The position numbers and the translations under genes are program-made. Under the pieces are notes generated by a model. That model was given only the letters and a program-made list of their open reading frames with translations. It was not told where the DNA came from and ran no database searches. From positions 1 through 64,000 of IMG/VR virus record IMGVR_UViG_3300029258_004282: a DNA stretch of 64,000 nucleotides, one strand, 5' to 3'. Shown here in pieces: positions 43,901 to 52,929 of this stretch (position 1 is the first letter of the stretch; each line of letters starts with the position of its first letter). This DNA comes from a virus.

Positions 43901-45094
43901 GTAACTTACCCGGGTACCAGTGGTACTGGCTCGGAAAATATTCCTGTTTGGGCAATACAACAGGGACAAGGCAGTTCTGTAGTCCCAATGCCTAACGTTC
44001 CAGTAGGTTTTGGGGAATTTCCTCTTCGGGAGCTCCAACCTTCAGAATTAGAAATATCATACGAAAGAACTAGAAACCTTTGGTTAATTGCCGACTCCCT
44101 TGGGAATAATTATTACCAAACTGCAAATGGAGCAATGAGATGTCTCTTATGTTTCCATGGCGGACCGATGATTGTATCCCAAAATTTGTGGTTACAATTT
44201 AGTGGAACAGGGATATCCTTAGAAGAGTTTAAGGAATTTTTGGAGGAACAAGGACTTGATGATCTCTTCTCCCTCCCAGATTCTCTGGGTAGTAATGATG
44301 GAAATAATGAGACAAATGATGCAGATAATATAATTGTTTATGATAATGATGGTTTTGATTTCGACTCAGACTCCTCAGCATCAAATATTTCTTTAGAAGA
44401 TGATCCCGATGCTCCCATAAATACGCAATTATTAGACCCTAATTTCTTTAAGCCAGGGACACAGACATCGCCTGGTTTTGGGGACCCTAATAACAACACT
44501 AGCAATAATGGGTATACTGACCCAATAGTAAATTATAATTTAACGCCGACATTAATATCAACTAAAAATGTTAATCCAAAGGCCCCAAAGGTTATGTCTA
44601 CCCCAACATTGAATACAAATATTACGGCAGGACTTTATAAACTTGTTGTTCGCAGAAGATCCGATAATGTGGCGGTCTATTCTGGAAACCCAATTAGAGT
44701 TGAATACGCAACGTTAGACCCAGCAACTCTTCAAACAATTAATAGTTTAAGACCAAGTTTGAATAGCGTTCCTCCAAGAGCGTATAAGATGTGGGAGGAC
44801 CAAGTCTCTGCTGGAGGATATGCACATTTCCAAGTTTATGGCCCAACAGTAACAGATATTGCTTTTGCGGGGGCTGGCGGGGAAACTTCATTAAGTGGTT
44901 TAACATATATTTCTGATAATATTGTTAGAGTTGATATTCCTGCCTACGCAAGCTTAACCCCTCCATACGCTGAAGTTGATGGAGATATGTGGGATGTTAA
45001 ATTTTATAGCGATTCTAAGACTTTTTCAAGAACGAGAAGATCAGCAAAATGGGGAGCTGTAACAGTTTATAATACTGGGCCCTCTTGGACATAA
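41000..45094 (+). CDS. Large fibre protein with Cys cluster and Gly-rich segment
   Basis: A 1,364-residue protein. The N-terminus (HPRKRASGAIKADQINNDF) is followed by an RADSLHVHSWDSL motif at about 168-180, of the AD-x-x-HxH type. A cluster of four adjacent cysteines, NCCCCITC at residues 405-411, is unusual and could bind metal or form disulphides. Residues about 450-495 are Pro/Gly-rich and collagen-like. The remainder is beta-rich with a Ser/Asp/Asn-rich acidic linker near 1,100-1,180 and a FQVYGPTVTDIAF strand near the C-terminus. A fibre or baseplate arm component is likely; the exact part is unknown. Confidence 0.6.
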   Translation: MPGCDPIPSGSHQNYPPDAHPRKRASGAIKADQINNDFVYNTFDVMDDCAPEIHPTLELKKTLTNDPTLHQGGPLLQLTYGISPTLGDQIDLKGGYATASGYRLEIYTDNGKILHKNYDSVQTINHAKVFYDTVLTETERRTLSARSGPVYNMINGTILTNYSELPQRADSLHVHSWDSLLDKPSNVESPAQWTVQFYSENIVGRRSGPLNLAPSALTKPIYASGGVARRFSIPTVGGSIFINSLYTGSHRYDAVFSTRFRVLSSGVASIQDLVAVTQLNSWVEVYLDGAQVAGPSLEHLKANLTFTVTNPGDDTDTHLLQIVVYGLEPGNNNGSIITNLFHNDEVTFSDYQLEATPGTITNLLIPPSFREDFCAYPPGNRFLYTSPIDGEVLGLLPYHRNDVNCCCCITCADVLRPYPQVDYPYTYTPIFSGKPYPENDFDGDDEPPIIPGPVPGRGIPGNPGGPVPGGGTGGGGAGGGAADGGAGDDGFRLARPAFRSGQIDNETFRDLIQGITVSNNPNIIGNLDTVPLNGTSTGNVDPTIMYPVSAVPTAADPGEYIDPEGFDPNIIEGASPETNFTPTYPHFQGASSSRENSNLPDGTLGRRIPPYDIVDTYGAPVDWIPSPTEQVDEILRGLEDEGIMVNYPWYPFKVESGPSMPFEVEQRTGNIVAPHAEYRIPGLNITPSGSIETFPPPMPSSFNKLGILVNKDNYTGVTLTLPAPVPEDETNISQYDLIYHDIQNATDTIDAAVVPSGEDELLTKIFGKRGEKVVKFDANIPPAIAAILAGTAVDLYLQITFTDSSVYAGGRVRFPIASLLPVPGSATRIRYDIGYRTSNLLSERYTDIYTAILFDRPQPTGGVLSIGRNPYRNYDNISNSRTPIDPDLFRNDIMWDPGYVEVPSPAETNFSDINSRPPLGTPNRDSTEAVVGLGLPEPPAARNIGRVAGGRLPIEADSGGNPPQSATVTYPGTSGTGSENIPVWAIQQGQGSSVVPMPNVPVGFGEFPLRELQPSELEISYERTRNLWLIADSLGNNYYQTANGAMRCLLCFHGGPMIVSQNLWLQFSGTGISLEEFKEFLEEQGLDDLFSLPDSLGSNDGNNETNDADNIIVYDNDGFDFDSDSSASNISLEDDPDAPINTQLLDPNFFKPGTQTSPGFGDPNNNTSNNGYTDPIVNYNLTPTLISTKNVNPKAPKVMSTPTLNTNITAGLYKLVVRRRSDNVAVYSGNPIRVEYATLDPATLQTINSLRPSLNSVPPRAYKMWEDQVSAGGYAHFQVYGPTVTDIAFAGAGGETSLSGLTYISDNIVRVDIPAYASLTPPYAEVDGDMWDVKFYSDSKTFSRTRRSAKWGAVTVYNTGPSWT

Positions 45095-45107
45095 ATAAAG
45101 GATAAAA

Positions 45108-45896
45108 ATGGCACTAAAATGGGCAATCCCACCAGTTAGCGGTGGAATTATATTTACAGGGGGCGATCAGCCTGGCTTTTCCTCTTCTTTTTATGGCCCT
45201 GCTGATTCCCCAATCTTAAATCACCAAGATCCGCCAGGGACTTTTGTTGGATGGTACCAGTCAGTCGTATTGCCATATCCCGGGGACCTCACTGGAAATG
45301 CTGTTCCACTAGCAAGTGGGATTATGTTTACAAAAGTTGTTCGGGACTCGGGGGCACGAATCTTAGATGATAATATTAGAAACCCTATTAATAAATCTAC
45401 GAACAACTATGTCGATACTTCCTTTGTAGTCCTAGATAAATATTATCCTTATTGCGGTTTAATCACTTTAGGGGAAATAACAACATTTAGCGATATAACG
45501 GCAGAGGTCTTAATTACAAACGAAAAGACTGAAGATAAGGAAGGGCGGGTAACATCTTCGCAATATTTCTATACTTATGATATTATTAGGAATGCGAAGA
45601 ATCCAGATAACGCAAGTGTTGGTGGATTAAAAAATACATTAAATGAAAATTTTTCATATTTATATGTTGGGATTCAGCCGATTCCCGCCGGAATTTCTAT
45701 TCCAATGGGAACTTATTTACCCGCATCAGAGTCTGTAAGTTATTCCTACCTTTTAGGCTCCGGAGCAAGATTCCCTCTTTGGGGAAGTGAAGCAACTATT
45801 AGACTATATGTAGATAAGGGGACAGTTAATCAAAAATTATTAAAATTAAAAACGGTCGAGTTAGCCGGGTATAGAGATAACGATATATATCCCTAG
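45108..45896 (+). CDS. Putative virion protein in the fibre module
   Basis: A 262-residue beta-rich protein that I do not recognise. It has a Gly/Pro-rich N-terminus (PPVSGGIIFTGGDQPGF) and a core with VVLPYPGDLTGNAVPLASG and DSGARILDDNIRNPI. No signal peptide or enzyme motif is visible. It lies between two large fibre genes, with start sites after AAGGATAAAA and an AGGAG site after it. It is probably a small structural or fibre-connector protein. This is inferred from position and composition. Confidence 0.5.
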   Translation: MALKWAIPPVSGGIIFTGGDQPGFSSSFYGPADSPILNHQDPPGTFVGWYQSVVLPYPGDLTGNAVPLASGIMFTKVVRDSGARILDDNIRNPINKSTNNYVDTSFVVLDKYYPYCGLITLGEITTFSDITAEVLITNEKTEDKEGRVTSSQYFYTYDIIRNAKNPDNASVGGLKNTLNENFSYLYVGIQPIPAGISIPMGTYLPASESVSYSYLLGSGARFPLWGSEATIRLYVDKGTVNQKLLKLKTVELAGYRDNDIYP

Positions 45897-45909
45897 GAGT
45901 TTTATTTAA

Positions 45910-48900
45910 ATGGCTACGCAAGAACAATTATCATTAAGCAAGTTTTTTAAACTATACGTACCCCCTAATACGTTTACGGGAAGTACCCCGCTTACTGTTA
46001 AAATAACAAATACCCTAAATAATGAGTATGTTCAAGCAGTTTACTCTGATTTAGATGATGTGAATGCCCAGGTATTCCCAGTAGCTTCGGGATCAACATT
46101 ACCTTCTGCCTACTTACCCAATCCAAAATTTTGGGATGGGGTTTCTCTTGATTTCTTTAGGAATTCTAAGGATCTTCCTGTCCTCGTAGAGGTAAGCAAC
46201 TCTGAAGGGACTATTAAAACAGTATCTTGTTGGCCCTGGTATCTCCCATTCATCAGCGATGATAATATTCCTCTCGTTGGAAATTTTGATCCTGTTTATC
46301 TTAAAGGATTGGATTGGCCTTGTGACTGTGTTCCTGAGTCTCCGGTAGATATAACAATTGGGGCACAAACAAGTAACGAACCAATTATTACCTATCCTGT
46401 TTCAGAAAATATTCTGGGGAATCACTTTCTAGAGTCAAATAAACCTTTGGTTCATTTACTTTCTGAAAAAAGGGGTCAACCAGCATTACTTAATTATCTA
46501 ACAAGCTTAACTTTACCAACTTCTCCTCCAAAATTTGCTGAGAATAATATTCCATCGATCTTGGGGGATATAAAAAATATAGAGCCTCTAAGAACAGATC
46601 AAATTACTTTCTACCGGGGGCATAATGGAGATTGCCTAATTTATATTGGTAGGTTGCTTCATCCTTTAATTTCAAGCCCAATTTCTTTCTATGTTGTTGA
46701 GACAACCCCAGACACGGGTTATCAACAAGTAGTATTTGCGAAAGTTTGTGAAGAGCCCGATAGTGTAAATTGCACCACATGGAGACTTCCCGACTTTACA
46801 TTTACCCCAGGAAGATATTATCAGGCTTTAATGTATAATCCTTGCAGTGCTTATGTAACAGCTCCAAAGGATATAACTTATGGCCCAACGTTCCCACAAG
46901 ATTTCATTTCAGTCTCTACTGTACCTAACACTAACGTGGCTCTTGTTTCAGTTGATATTGATCTTCCCGGGAACGAATCAAGGATTAGAAGCTCCTTTGG
47001 AACTTGGGGAGGAACATTCCCTCAAACCTTTGTTTTCTCTTCCCCTGATAAGACTGGCTTAACATACGACTACGTTGAAAATAAGCGTTTTACCTTTACT
47101 AATGGAAATATCCTAAATGGAAAAGACTTTCATCTAGGAAATGCTAAGCTTTTTAGATTCGTGCCTGCTTCTCAAAGGTATTACCCCGGATTTAGCACTC
47201 GGTCTCATGGGTTTGTTTATATCACAGCTATTAATAACCCATCTTATGATTGCAATATAACCCAAAGTAGTTTGGGGACCTTTGTCCCGCTATTGCGGGC
47301 CGCGGTAAGTGGTTCTACCTTTATTGGAAAGGCCAGTACTGTTAGAGATATTATTGATGTTAGAAATACTGGCATAACAATTGACCTTTGGAATAACCAT
47401 ACCTATTTACATTCGACTGCAAGTGGATTTGGTCGTTATAAAGTATCAGGTGCTTCTGGGTATTACCCAGGGGCCTATCCCCTAGACTTAAGTTTGCGGC
47501 ATCTTCTACTTGATGCAAATTCGGGGGTTACCCCAGATACTGCAGAAGTTTGGAGGGATACGTTTAATCATCCGCTTGAACTTAAAAAAGCGATGATTAT
47601 TGGGTCTGGGACTATGCTTCCTTACGACCCGAATCATGCATATTATTCTCCAATCACCCGTTTTTCGGGAGTGGTTCCTGCGGAGGACAGAAGCCAGATT
47701 ATGCCTTACTTCTCTCCCTTCTCCACGGATTCGCGAGGATATGCATATCCTCCTTGGGCTGAGGGCCCGATTGTTCGAATGTATGCGAATCATAGAGAAG
47801 ATTGGATGGGGTATGAATTTATTCCTCATATATTACCTCATATTCAAAGAACAGTTGCTTTTGCTTTCCAGAATTCAGGATATCGTCATCCTTGGAGTTC
47901 TGCGGGAATTATAGGATTATATGATCCCGCTATTCGCGTTGACTTGGTTAGTAACAAGACCTACTTATTAACTAATGATTCTTTTAGTTTATCCTCTAAA
48001 AACTTCCAAAGGCATGCTTCTGGGTCTAACTTTGCTTCTTCTGGATATCAATTAGCAATTAGAAGTAATACGGACAGAAAGGATATTGTTCCAACACTAA
48101 GTGAAGTTCGTTGGTCGGACACTTTCGCTAGCAGTGGCGGGTCGCTTGATGATCGAAATTTTGGAAGCGCAAACCCAATAGTGGTTGGGGCTGCAAATGT
48201 CTTGCCATTTAATCCAACTTGGCCACGTTTCTATCTATTTGATTATTATGACGAAGATTGGACATGCAATAGGATTTGGAATGGGGATTGGCAAAGGGAG
48301 GCAACTGCTAGATTCTTTACCAAAGATTATTTCCTTCATTCTGCAGATTATCTTAGTACCTTATATGGCAGAAATCGGGGGGAAATTCGGTATAACCTAG
48401 ACACCTCAAAGGTTAATATCACTAGGGACCTAAAACAAAATAAAACAATCATTACAGCTCAAGAATATTTTATTGATGAGGATTTTATAAATTCGGCTTC
48501 GGGTGCTGCTAATGGAACAACTACAGTTATTTTAGATATTAGGCATACCTTTGATGGTAGAGATAGCGAAACAAAAGAACCGCTCACTACTTTTATACCT
48601 GCCAGCGGTAATTCCATATTTTACTCAAGTGCTGCTTTAACAATAAATCCTTTAAGCCCTTCTCCAACGCTTGAATTTAATGTTCCTGCCTTAGCTGGGC
48701 AAGGGGGGCCTTCTGGGTTATCCGTAGCGGATAATGGCGGTGGAGCCTTATCAAGCATCCCTCGGGGCTTCGTAGCAACTTTTAATAGTGCCGGTAGCGA
48801 TGTAATTCCAACAAATATCGAGAGAATGACGAAATCAGGGATTTCAAACACAGCTAGTATTATAGCAGACCCATCCTTAGGAAGTGGGGGTGGGATTCAT

Positions 48901-49479
48901 AATAGAAATTGGGTAATGCTATATTGTTCGGACTATGGGGATCCCGGGTCTTCCTCTTATCTTGCAAATCATTCTGATTGGATGGGAATCTTTAGACCGG
49001 TGGATATTGATTATAACTTAAATAGAACTTTAATGCATGTTGAAATTGATTGGCTAAATAATAAGACTAACCTTTACTTCTCTGGCACTAGGTTTGGGTC
49101 AGGGTCATTTTATCTTAGTTCCGGGACAAGTCCGTTTACGTTAGCTCTAAGAAAACCTGTCTTAGAACAACCCAATACCTTATTCCCTTCACACCACGAC
49201 GAAGTTTTCAGAAGGGAATTCACTTATAGCATGGTTTCTGGAGCATATAATTTCCAGGTTTACCCAATTAAGTATACTATTGGGGATGCTTCTTTGTTAG
49301 GCGTTAGGGCGGATATGTATAATGTAAGCGGTGTATATTGTTATGCTTACGCAAATTACGAAGACGATGAATTAGGATTGCCAATTCCTATCAGAATATT
49401 TGATTCTTCTGCAGGAACAGGATCAGGGGGAACCATAACAGGATCATTCGGCTCTTCCTTTAGTTCTGCTTTTAGTTAA
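45910..49479 (+). CDS. Large virion protein with at least three internal repeats
   Basis: A 1,189-residue beta-rich protein. At least three internal units share an (I/V)D(L/W)xxNxTxL signature (I491, V677 and I1046), preceded by a YxxxxxDW segment such as HREDWMGYEF or HSDWMGIFRP. The signature is followed by SG turns, LALR-type strands and an EV(W/F)RxxF or EVRWSDTF end. A more degenerate fourth unit occurs near 840. The C-terminus is Gly/Ser-rich (GTITGSFGSS). No known enzyme motif is seen. The repeats would suit a fibre shaft or an adhesin-like arm. It follows an AGGAG site at 45895, and a short neck/tip protein follows. Confidence 0.6.
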   Translation: MATQEQLSLSKFFKLYVPPNTFTGSTPLTVKITNTLNNEYVQAVYSDLDDVNAQVFPVASGSTLPSAYLPNPKFWDGVSLDFFRNSKDLPVLVEVSNSEGTIKTVSCWPWYLPFISDDNIPLVGNFDPVYLKGLDWPCDCVPESPVDITIGAQTSNEPIITYPVSENILGNHFLESNKPLVHLLSEKRGQPALLNYLTSLTLPTSPPKFAENNIPSILGDIKNIEPLRTDQITFYRGHNGDCLIYIGRLLHPLISSPISFYVVETTPDTGYQQVVFAKVCEEPDSVNCTTWRLPDFTFTPGRYYQALMYNPCSAYVTAPKDITYGPTFPQDFISVSTVPNTNVALVSVDIDLPGNESRIRSSFGTWGGTFPQTFVFSSPDKTGLTYDYVENKRFTFTNGNILNGKDFHLGNAKLFRFVPASQRYYPGFSTRSHGFVYITAINNPSYDCNITQSSLGTFVPLLRAAVSGSTFIGKASTVRDIIDVRNTGITIDLWNNHTYLHSTASGFGRYKVSGASGYYPGAYPLDLSLRHLLLDANSGVTPDTAEVWRDTFNHPLELKKAMIIGSGTMLPYDPNHAYYSPITRFSGVVPAEDRSQIMPYFSPFSTDSRGYAYPPWAEGPIVRMYANHREDWMGYEFIPHILPHIQRTVAFAFQNSGYRHPWSSAGIIGLYDPAIRVDLVSNKTYLLTNDSFSLSSKNFQRHASGSNFASSGYQLAIRSNTDRKDIVPTLSEVRWSDTFASSGGSLDDRNFGSANPIVVGAANVLPFNPTWPRFYLFDYYDEDWTCNRIWNGDWQREATARFFTKDYFLHSADYLSTLYGRNRGEIRYNLDTSKVNITRDLKQNKTIITAQEYFIDEDFINSASGAANGTTTVILDIRHTFDGRDSETKEPLTTFIPASGNSIFYSSAALTINPLSPSPTLEFNVPALAGQGGPSGLSVADNGGGALSSIPRGFVATFNSAGSDVIPTNIERMTKSGISNTASIIADPSLGSGGGIHNRNWVMLYCSDYGDPGSSSYLANHSDWMGIFRPVDIDYNLNRTLMHVEIDWLNNKTNLYFSGTRFGSGSFYLSSGTSPFTLALRKPVLEQPNTLFPSHHDEVFRREFTYSMVSGAYNFQVYPIKYTIGDASLLGVRADMYNVSGVYCYAYANYEDDELGLPIPIRIFDSSAGTGSGGTITGSFGSSFSSAFS
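47370..49330 (+). repeat. Repeated beta modules in the 1,189-residue virion gene
   Basis: At least three units centred on codons at 47380, 47938 and 49045 carry the same (I/V)D(L/W)xxNxTxL core and similar flanking DW and LxLR segments. Spacing is irregular (186 and 369 residues), and a degenerate unit lies between the second and third. The similarity is at the protein level. Confidence 0.6.
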
Positions 49480-49494
49480 AAAGGATAAATAAAT

Positions 49495-50055
49495 ATGGGA
49501 ACGACAGAAAACGAAAGAACCCGGTCAGAACTAGAAAGTTTATTTGCAAATAATTCTTCAGGAAATATTTCTGCGCAAGATACAAGGGATTTAATTGCTA
49601 CAGCCCAGGGAGGGTATTGGGCAAACCAATATACTGGGCTTCAAACTTTTCCAGGCAGCGGGACAACCGGCGCTCCTGACTGGGGCGGTACTTCTGAAGT
49701 TGTAGTCGCCGAAGGAGTCGATGTTTCTGCCGACGGTGCCTCTCTTGTAACAGACGAAAGTGGATATATTGAAGTCCAGCGACAAGGTGTTTATGAAATT
49801 TATGCTGATATTTATGACGCATCTACCCCAGATTCTGGAAATTATACAATAGGAATTTATACAATTTCTGACGGCCTTTGGACCCCTCTACTAACAAGGG
49901 TCCTTACGCCGACTGCTGACCCTTTCTTTATGTCCTTAAAGCTCGTAAGAGAAATATCTGCTTCAACAGTTTTAAGCCTCGGTCTATCTAACGACTCTGG
50001 GGGGGACTTGGATGTAGCTTGTACAGTTACTTTTAGCATGAAAAGGCTTGGTTAA
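49495..50055 (+). CDS. Small fibre tip-like protein
   Basis: A 186-residue protein. The N-terminal segment (RSELESLFANNSSGNISAQD, then TRDLIATAQGGY) is a motif I associate with phage fibre proteins. Residues about 75-186 look like a jelly-roll: GYIEVQRQGVYEIYADI is followed by alternating strands and a closing VTFSMKRLG. TNF/C1q-like fibre tips have this strand pattern. No cysteine or enzyme motif is seen. It follows the repeat-rich virion protein and precedes a larger fibre protein, so a terminal or receptor-binding role is reasonable but unproved. Confidence 0.55.
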   Translation: MGTTENERTRSELESLFANNSSGNISAQDTRDLIATAQGGYWANQYTGLQTFPGSGTTGAPDWGGTSEVVVAEGVDVSADGASLVTDESGYIEVQRQGVYEIYADIYDASTPDSGNYTIGIYTISDGLWTPLLTRVLTPTADPFFMSLKLVREISASTVLSLGLSNDSGGDLDVACTVTFSMKRLG

Positions 50056-50067
50056 AGGAAATATAAA

Positions 50068-51240
50068 ATGGTGCAACCAGTCCAAAGAGATCAAGTGGGG
50101 GACTTTTATGTCCGGAATAATGGTGGGGACACTATTACGGATGCCAACCCAAATGGGCATTACACGGGATCGCCGGATACTAATGGCCTCATTATAGATA
50201 AAACAAACATCTCCTCGGCTCTAGATAGCCTTCAAGTTAGAACTGCAGGAAGCGGAAGAGCTGGTTATTTTCTAGGAACTGGGACCGGAAAAGTTCTTGT
50301 CGTTGAGAGATCTAATATTAGTGCTACTGCCCCCGTTGTTGAAATTATTAATAATTCCGCAGCAGATCAATTCAATGCAACTGGTTTTAAGATTGACTAT
50401 ACTGGAAAGACAACAATTAGCCAAAACTTAGATGTTAGTGGCGCCTTATCTGTTAATGACCATTCGACTTTTTCAGACGGGGCCACTTTTGAAGGGCACT
50501 CTATTTTCGACGATGATGTTTCATTTAACGGAAATATTATTACGAACTTAAATCTTACGAAAGCCTTAAATGTTACTGGCGATATAAATGCAGCAGCAAA
50601 TGTAAATGTTTCCGGAAATATTAGTGGGACTAACATTAAAGCAACAAACCAGATAGATGCCTCTGGGGGGTTTGGTCCTCTTCTACAAGGGTACGTATTA
50701 GATAATGCTGTGGAATTTGGAATTTTTCAGGTTGTTCTCGGCGTCCCAGCAAACCTTACTTTATTCCGCGTAAGCGGTACTTTTGATATATGGTCAGGAA
50801 CTACATTAGGGGTTTCTTCTGCGGATGTTACCGGGGAATATAGAGGACTTTCTGTTAGTAATTTTAAGTTCCCCGATGGCACTTTATTAAGTGGCCTTTC
50901 AAGTACTTTTTTAGGGGCTAAACCATATATAAGGCTTATTGGGGCAGTTGGGGGTATCCCTGACTTTACATTCGCCACAGGTACTTTGGATTCAAGGTTT
51001 GTATGGGAGTTAAATGACCAAGGAATATTATGGTTTAGGTCTCCTTCCTATATAAAAACAGAGCCTTCGTATTTTAGAGCTTACCTCAATTTCCAAGTAT
51101 TATTAAAAAAGGCTGGGTGGCAAAATTATTATTCCACAGCTTTTGTTAGCCCGGATTCAATACCAACAAGCGATCCATCCTATATTTGGAAAGATGGATA
51201 TGATATAAGCCGTCCGGAAGTATCCGGCGGAACTCTATAG
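50068..51240 (+). CDS. Tail fibre-like protein with repetitive beta segment
   Basis: A 390-residue protein. A short N-terminal domain (QPVQRDQVGDFYVRNNGG) is followed by strand-rich sequence. Residues about 115-200 are a repetitive segment of short strands separated by Gly/Asp/Asn turns (LDVSGALSVNDHSTF, ATFEGHSIFDDDVSF, GDINAAANVNVSG), typical of trimeric beta-helical fibre shafts. The last 180 residues form a globular tip rich in aromatic residues (WQNYYSTAFV, WKDGYDIS). It is followed by an AGGAG site and the Ig-like gene. It is very likely a fibre, though which one cannot be told. Confidence 0.6.
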   Translation: MVQPVQRDQVGDFYVRNNGGDTITDANPNGHYTGSPDTNGLIIDKTNISSALDSLQVRTAGSGRAGYFLGTGTGKVLVVERSNISATAPVVEIINNSAADQFNATGFKIDYTGKTTISQNLDVSGALSVNDHSTFSDGATFEGHSIFDDDVSFNGNIITNLNLTKALNVTGDINAAANVNVSGNISGTNIKATNQIDASGGFGPLLQGYVLDNAVEFGIFQVVLGVPANLTLFRVSGTFDIWSGTTLGVSSADVTGEYRGLSVSNFKFPDGTLLSGLSSTFLGAKPYIRLIGAVGGIPDFTFATGTLDSRFVWELNDQGILWFRSPSYIKTEPSYFRAYLNFQVLLKKAGWQNYYSTAFVSPDSIPTSDPSYIWKDGYDISRPEVSGGTL

Positions 51241-51251
51241 GAGATGTAGAT

Positions 51252-51839
51252 ATGTTAGTTGTTTTTGCAACTGAGGATCACGATAAATATAAACGACACG
51301 ACATAATAGCCTTTCATTCTAGCATGCAAGACCAAAAAGGGAATTCTCTCGAACCGCAAAAAACGAATTTGCCTAAAGAGTGCTATGCTTATTGGGGGAT
51401 CCCAAAGAAGAAAACAGACTTTTTGATTGTTCCTGATAACTTTGAATTAATGAAGAAACAGGGGGATTTTAGGGTTAATAAGCTTAGAAATGGGATTGAG
51501 AGAAAACTAAAACCCATTTTAATTTTGACAACCGATGCCCGGGATACTGTCCAACCATATGATGGGTATCCTGATATTCCTGCTAATGGCGTTTCAGAAG
51601 CCACCATCTATATCCAAAAATCTTTCCTTGGAGGGGACCCCTGCGCAAAAGATTCCGATAACGAAGAATTAATTATTGAAACTTCCCGTGGTAAATTATC
51701 AAACTTAAAGGTAAAATTAAAAAAGGGTAAGGCTAGCTTTAAGGTTAAAAGTGTCCCCGAAACTGTTTTAGCAACTATTACAGTTTTCGACCCTTCTGGA
51801 ACTATTGATCCAGCAAAAATTGTAATCCAGTTTGCCTAA
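51252..51839 (+). CDS. Protein with C-terminal bacterial Ig-like domain
   Basis: A 195-residue protein. Residues 1-90 are a small alpha/beta part with YAYWGIPKKKTDFLIVPDNF. Residues about 100-195 form a bacterial Ig-like (invasin/Big_1-type) domain: IPANGVSEATIYIQKSFLGG, LIIETSRGKLSNLKVKLKKG, a conserved KASFKV strand and VPETVLATITVFDPSG. Such domains occur in phage virion proteins that contact cell surfaces. The gene sits at the boundary between fibre genes and the glycosyltransferase cassette. Its start follows an AGGAGATG binding site. A surface-attachment role is inferred. Confidence 0.6.
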   Translation: MLVVFATEDHDKYKRHDIIAFHSSMQDQKGNSLEPQKTNLPKECYAYWGIPKKKTDFLIVPDNFELMKKQGDFRVNKLRNGIERKLKPILILTTDARDTVQPYDGYPDIPANGVSEATIYIQKSFLGGDPCAKDSDNEELIIETSRGKLSNLKVKLKKGKASFKVKSVPETVLATITVFDPSGTIDPAKIVIQFA

Positions 51840-51846
51840 ATAACAA

Positions 51847-52929
51847 ATGAATATTTTAACTTTTATTTCAGGGTTCGATGGTTGTGGTTACTATCGAGCT
51901 GCTGTCCCATCTCTTGCCTTAAATAAATACCCTGGGGTTGTTGCCCGAATTCAAACAGCTTACAGCGAAGAAGCCCTAGATTGGGCAGATCTTATAATTA
52001 TGCAAAAGCAATATAAGGATGAAGTACGGCCTTGGCTGAAATTAGCAAAAGAGAAAAAAAAGCCAGTAATTTATGAAGCGGATGACGATTATTTTAATTT
52101 ACCTAGCTGGAATCCAACAGCAAAATGGTTTCAAGAAAATAAGGAAAAATGGCTTTGGTTTATTAAAAACGCAGATGCTCTAATAGTTTCAACAGAATAC
52201 CTTAAAAATCAATACTTAAAATATAATCCTAATATTTATGTCTTAGAGAATGGGATTAATTTCGATATAATTGATAAACTTGAACAAGGGGGAAATCCTC
52301 TTCGAGTAGCTTATAAGGTAGATCCAAAACGCGGAAAGTCTGCGTTAACAAGAGAAGAAATTATCAAAAGCAAAGCTGATGGTTATATTCATATTGGTTG
52401 GGGAGGGTCACCCACTCACCATCATGATCTGGCCTTGATTCAAGATCTTCTTTTGGGGATTTTGTCGAAATATTCTACTACTAAACTCTTTCATATCGGA
52501 TACACGTTAGATTTTCTAGCAAAAAAGGCCCCGAAAGATAGATTTTTCATGATAGAAGGGGTGGATGTTGATAAGTATCTGCCGTTATTGCATTTTTTAG
52601 ATTTAGATATTGGTGTTGCGCCATTAGTGGATAATGTATTTAATCGAAGTAAAAGCAATTTAAAATCTATTGAATATATGGCACTGAAAACTGCAGTAAT
52701 TGCATCAGATGTTGAAAATTATTCAAAGACCCTAAGACGTAAAAATGTGGGGTTCCTTTGTGCGGGAAAAAAAGATTGGAAGAAAGCATTAGAAAACTTA
52801 ATTAAAAAAGCAAGTTTAAGAAAAGAAATCCAAAATAACGGTTATAATTTAGCAAGGGAAAATTATAATTCATATACTCAAGCAGAAAAAAGACTTAAAA
52901 TTTACCGGGAGTTAATCAATGATGGATAA
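51847..52929 (+). CDS. Glycosyltransferase, GT4-type, copy 1
   Basis: A 360-residue enzyme of GT-B fold. The start has GFDGCGYYRAAVPSL, an acceptor-side Gly motif. VIYEADDDYFNLP is followed by a helix and VLENGINFDII. A second Rossmann half begins at IHIGWGGSPTHHHDL (about residue 178), with LDLDIGVAPLVDNVFNRSKS near 255-275 and SIEYMALKTAVIAS, the usual nucleotide-sugar contact region of GT4 proteins. The donor and acceptor are not predictable. It is related to the larger gene at 57285. It begins eight bases after the Ig-like gene and overlaps the following gene by 11 bases, so it is part of the late operon. Decoration of virion proteins is the likely job (inference). Confidence 0.8.
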   Translation: MNILTFISGFDGCGYYRAAVPSLALNKYPGVVARIQTAYSEEALDWADLIIMQKQYKDEVRPWLKLAKEKKKPVIYEADDDYFNLPSWNPTAKWFQENKEKWLWFIKNADALIVSTEYLKNQYLKYNPNIYVLENGINFDIIDKLEQGGNPLRVAYKVDPKRGKSALTREEIIKSKADGYIHIGWGGSPTHHHDLALIQDLLLGILSKYSTTKLFHIGYTLDFLAKKAPKDRFFMIEGVDVDKYLPLLHFLDLDIGVAPLVDNVFNRSKSNLKSIEYMALKTAVIASDVENYSKTLRRKNVGFLCAGKKDWKKALENLIKKASLRKEIQNNGYNLARENYNSYTQAEKRLKIYRELINDG

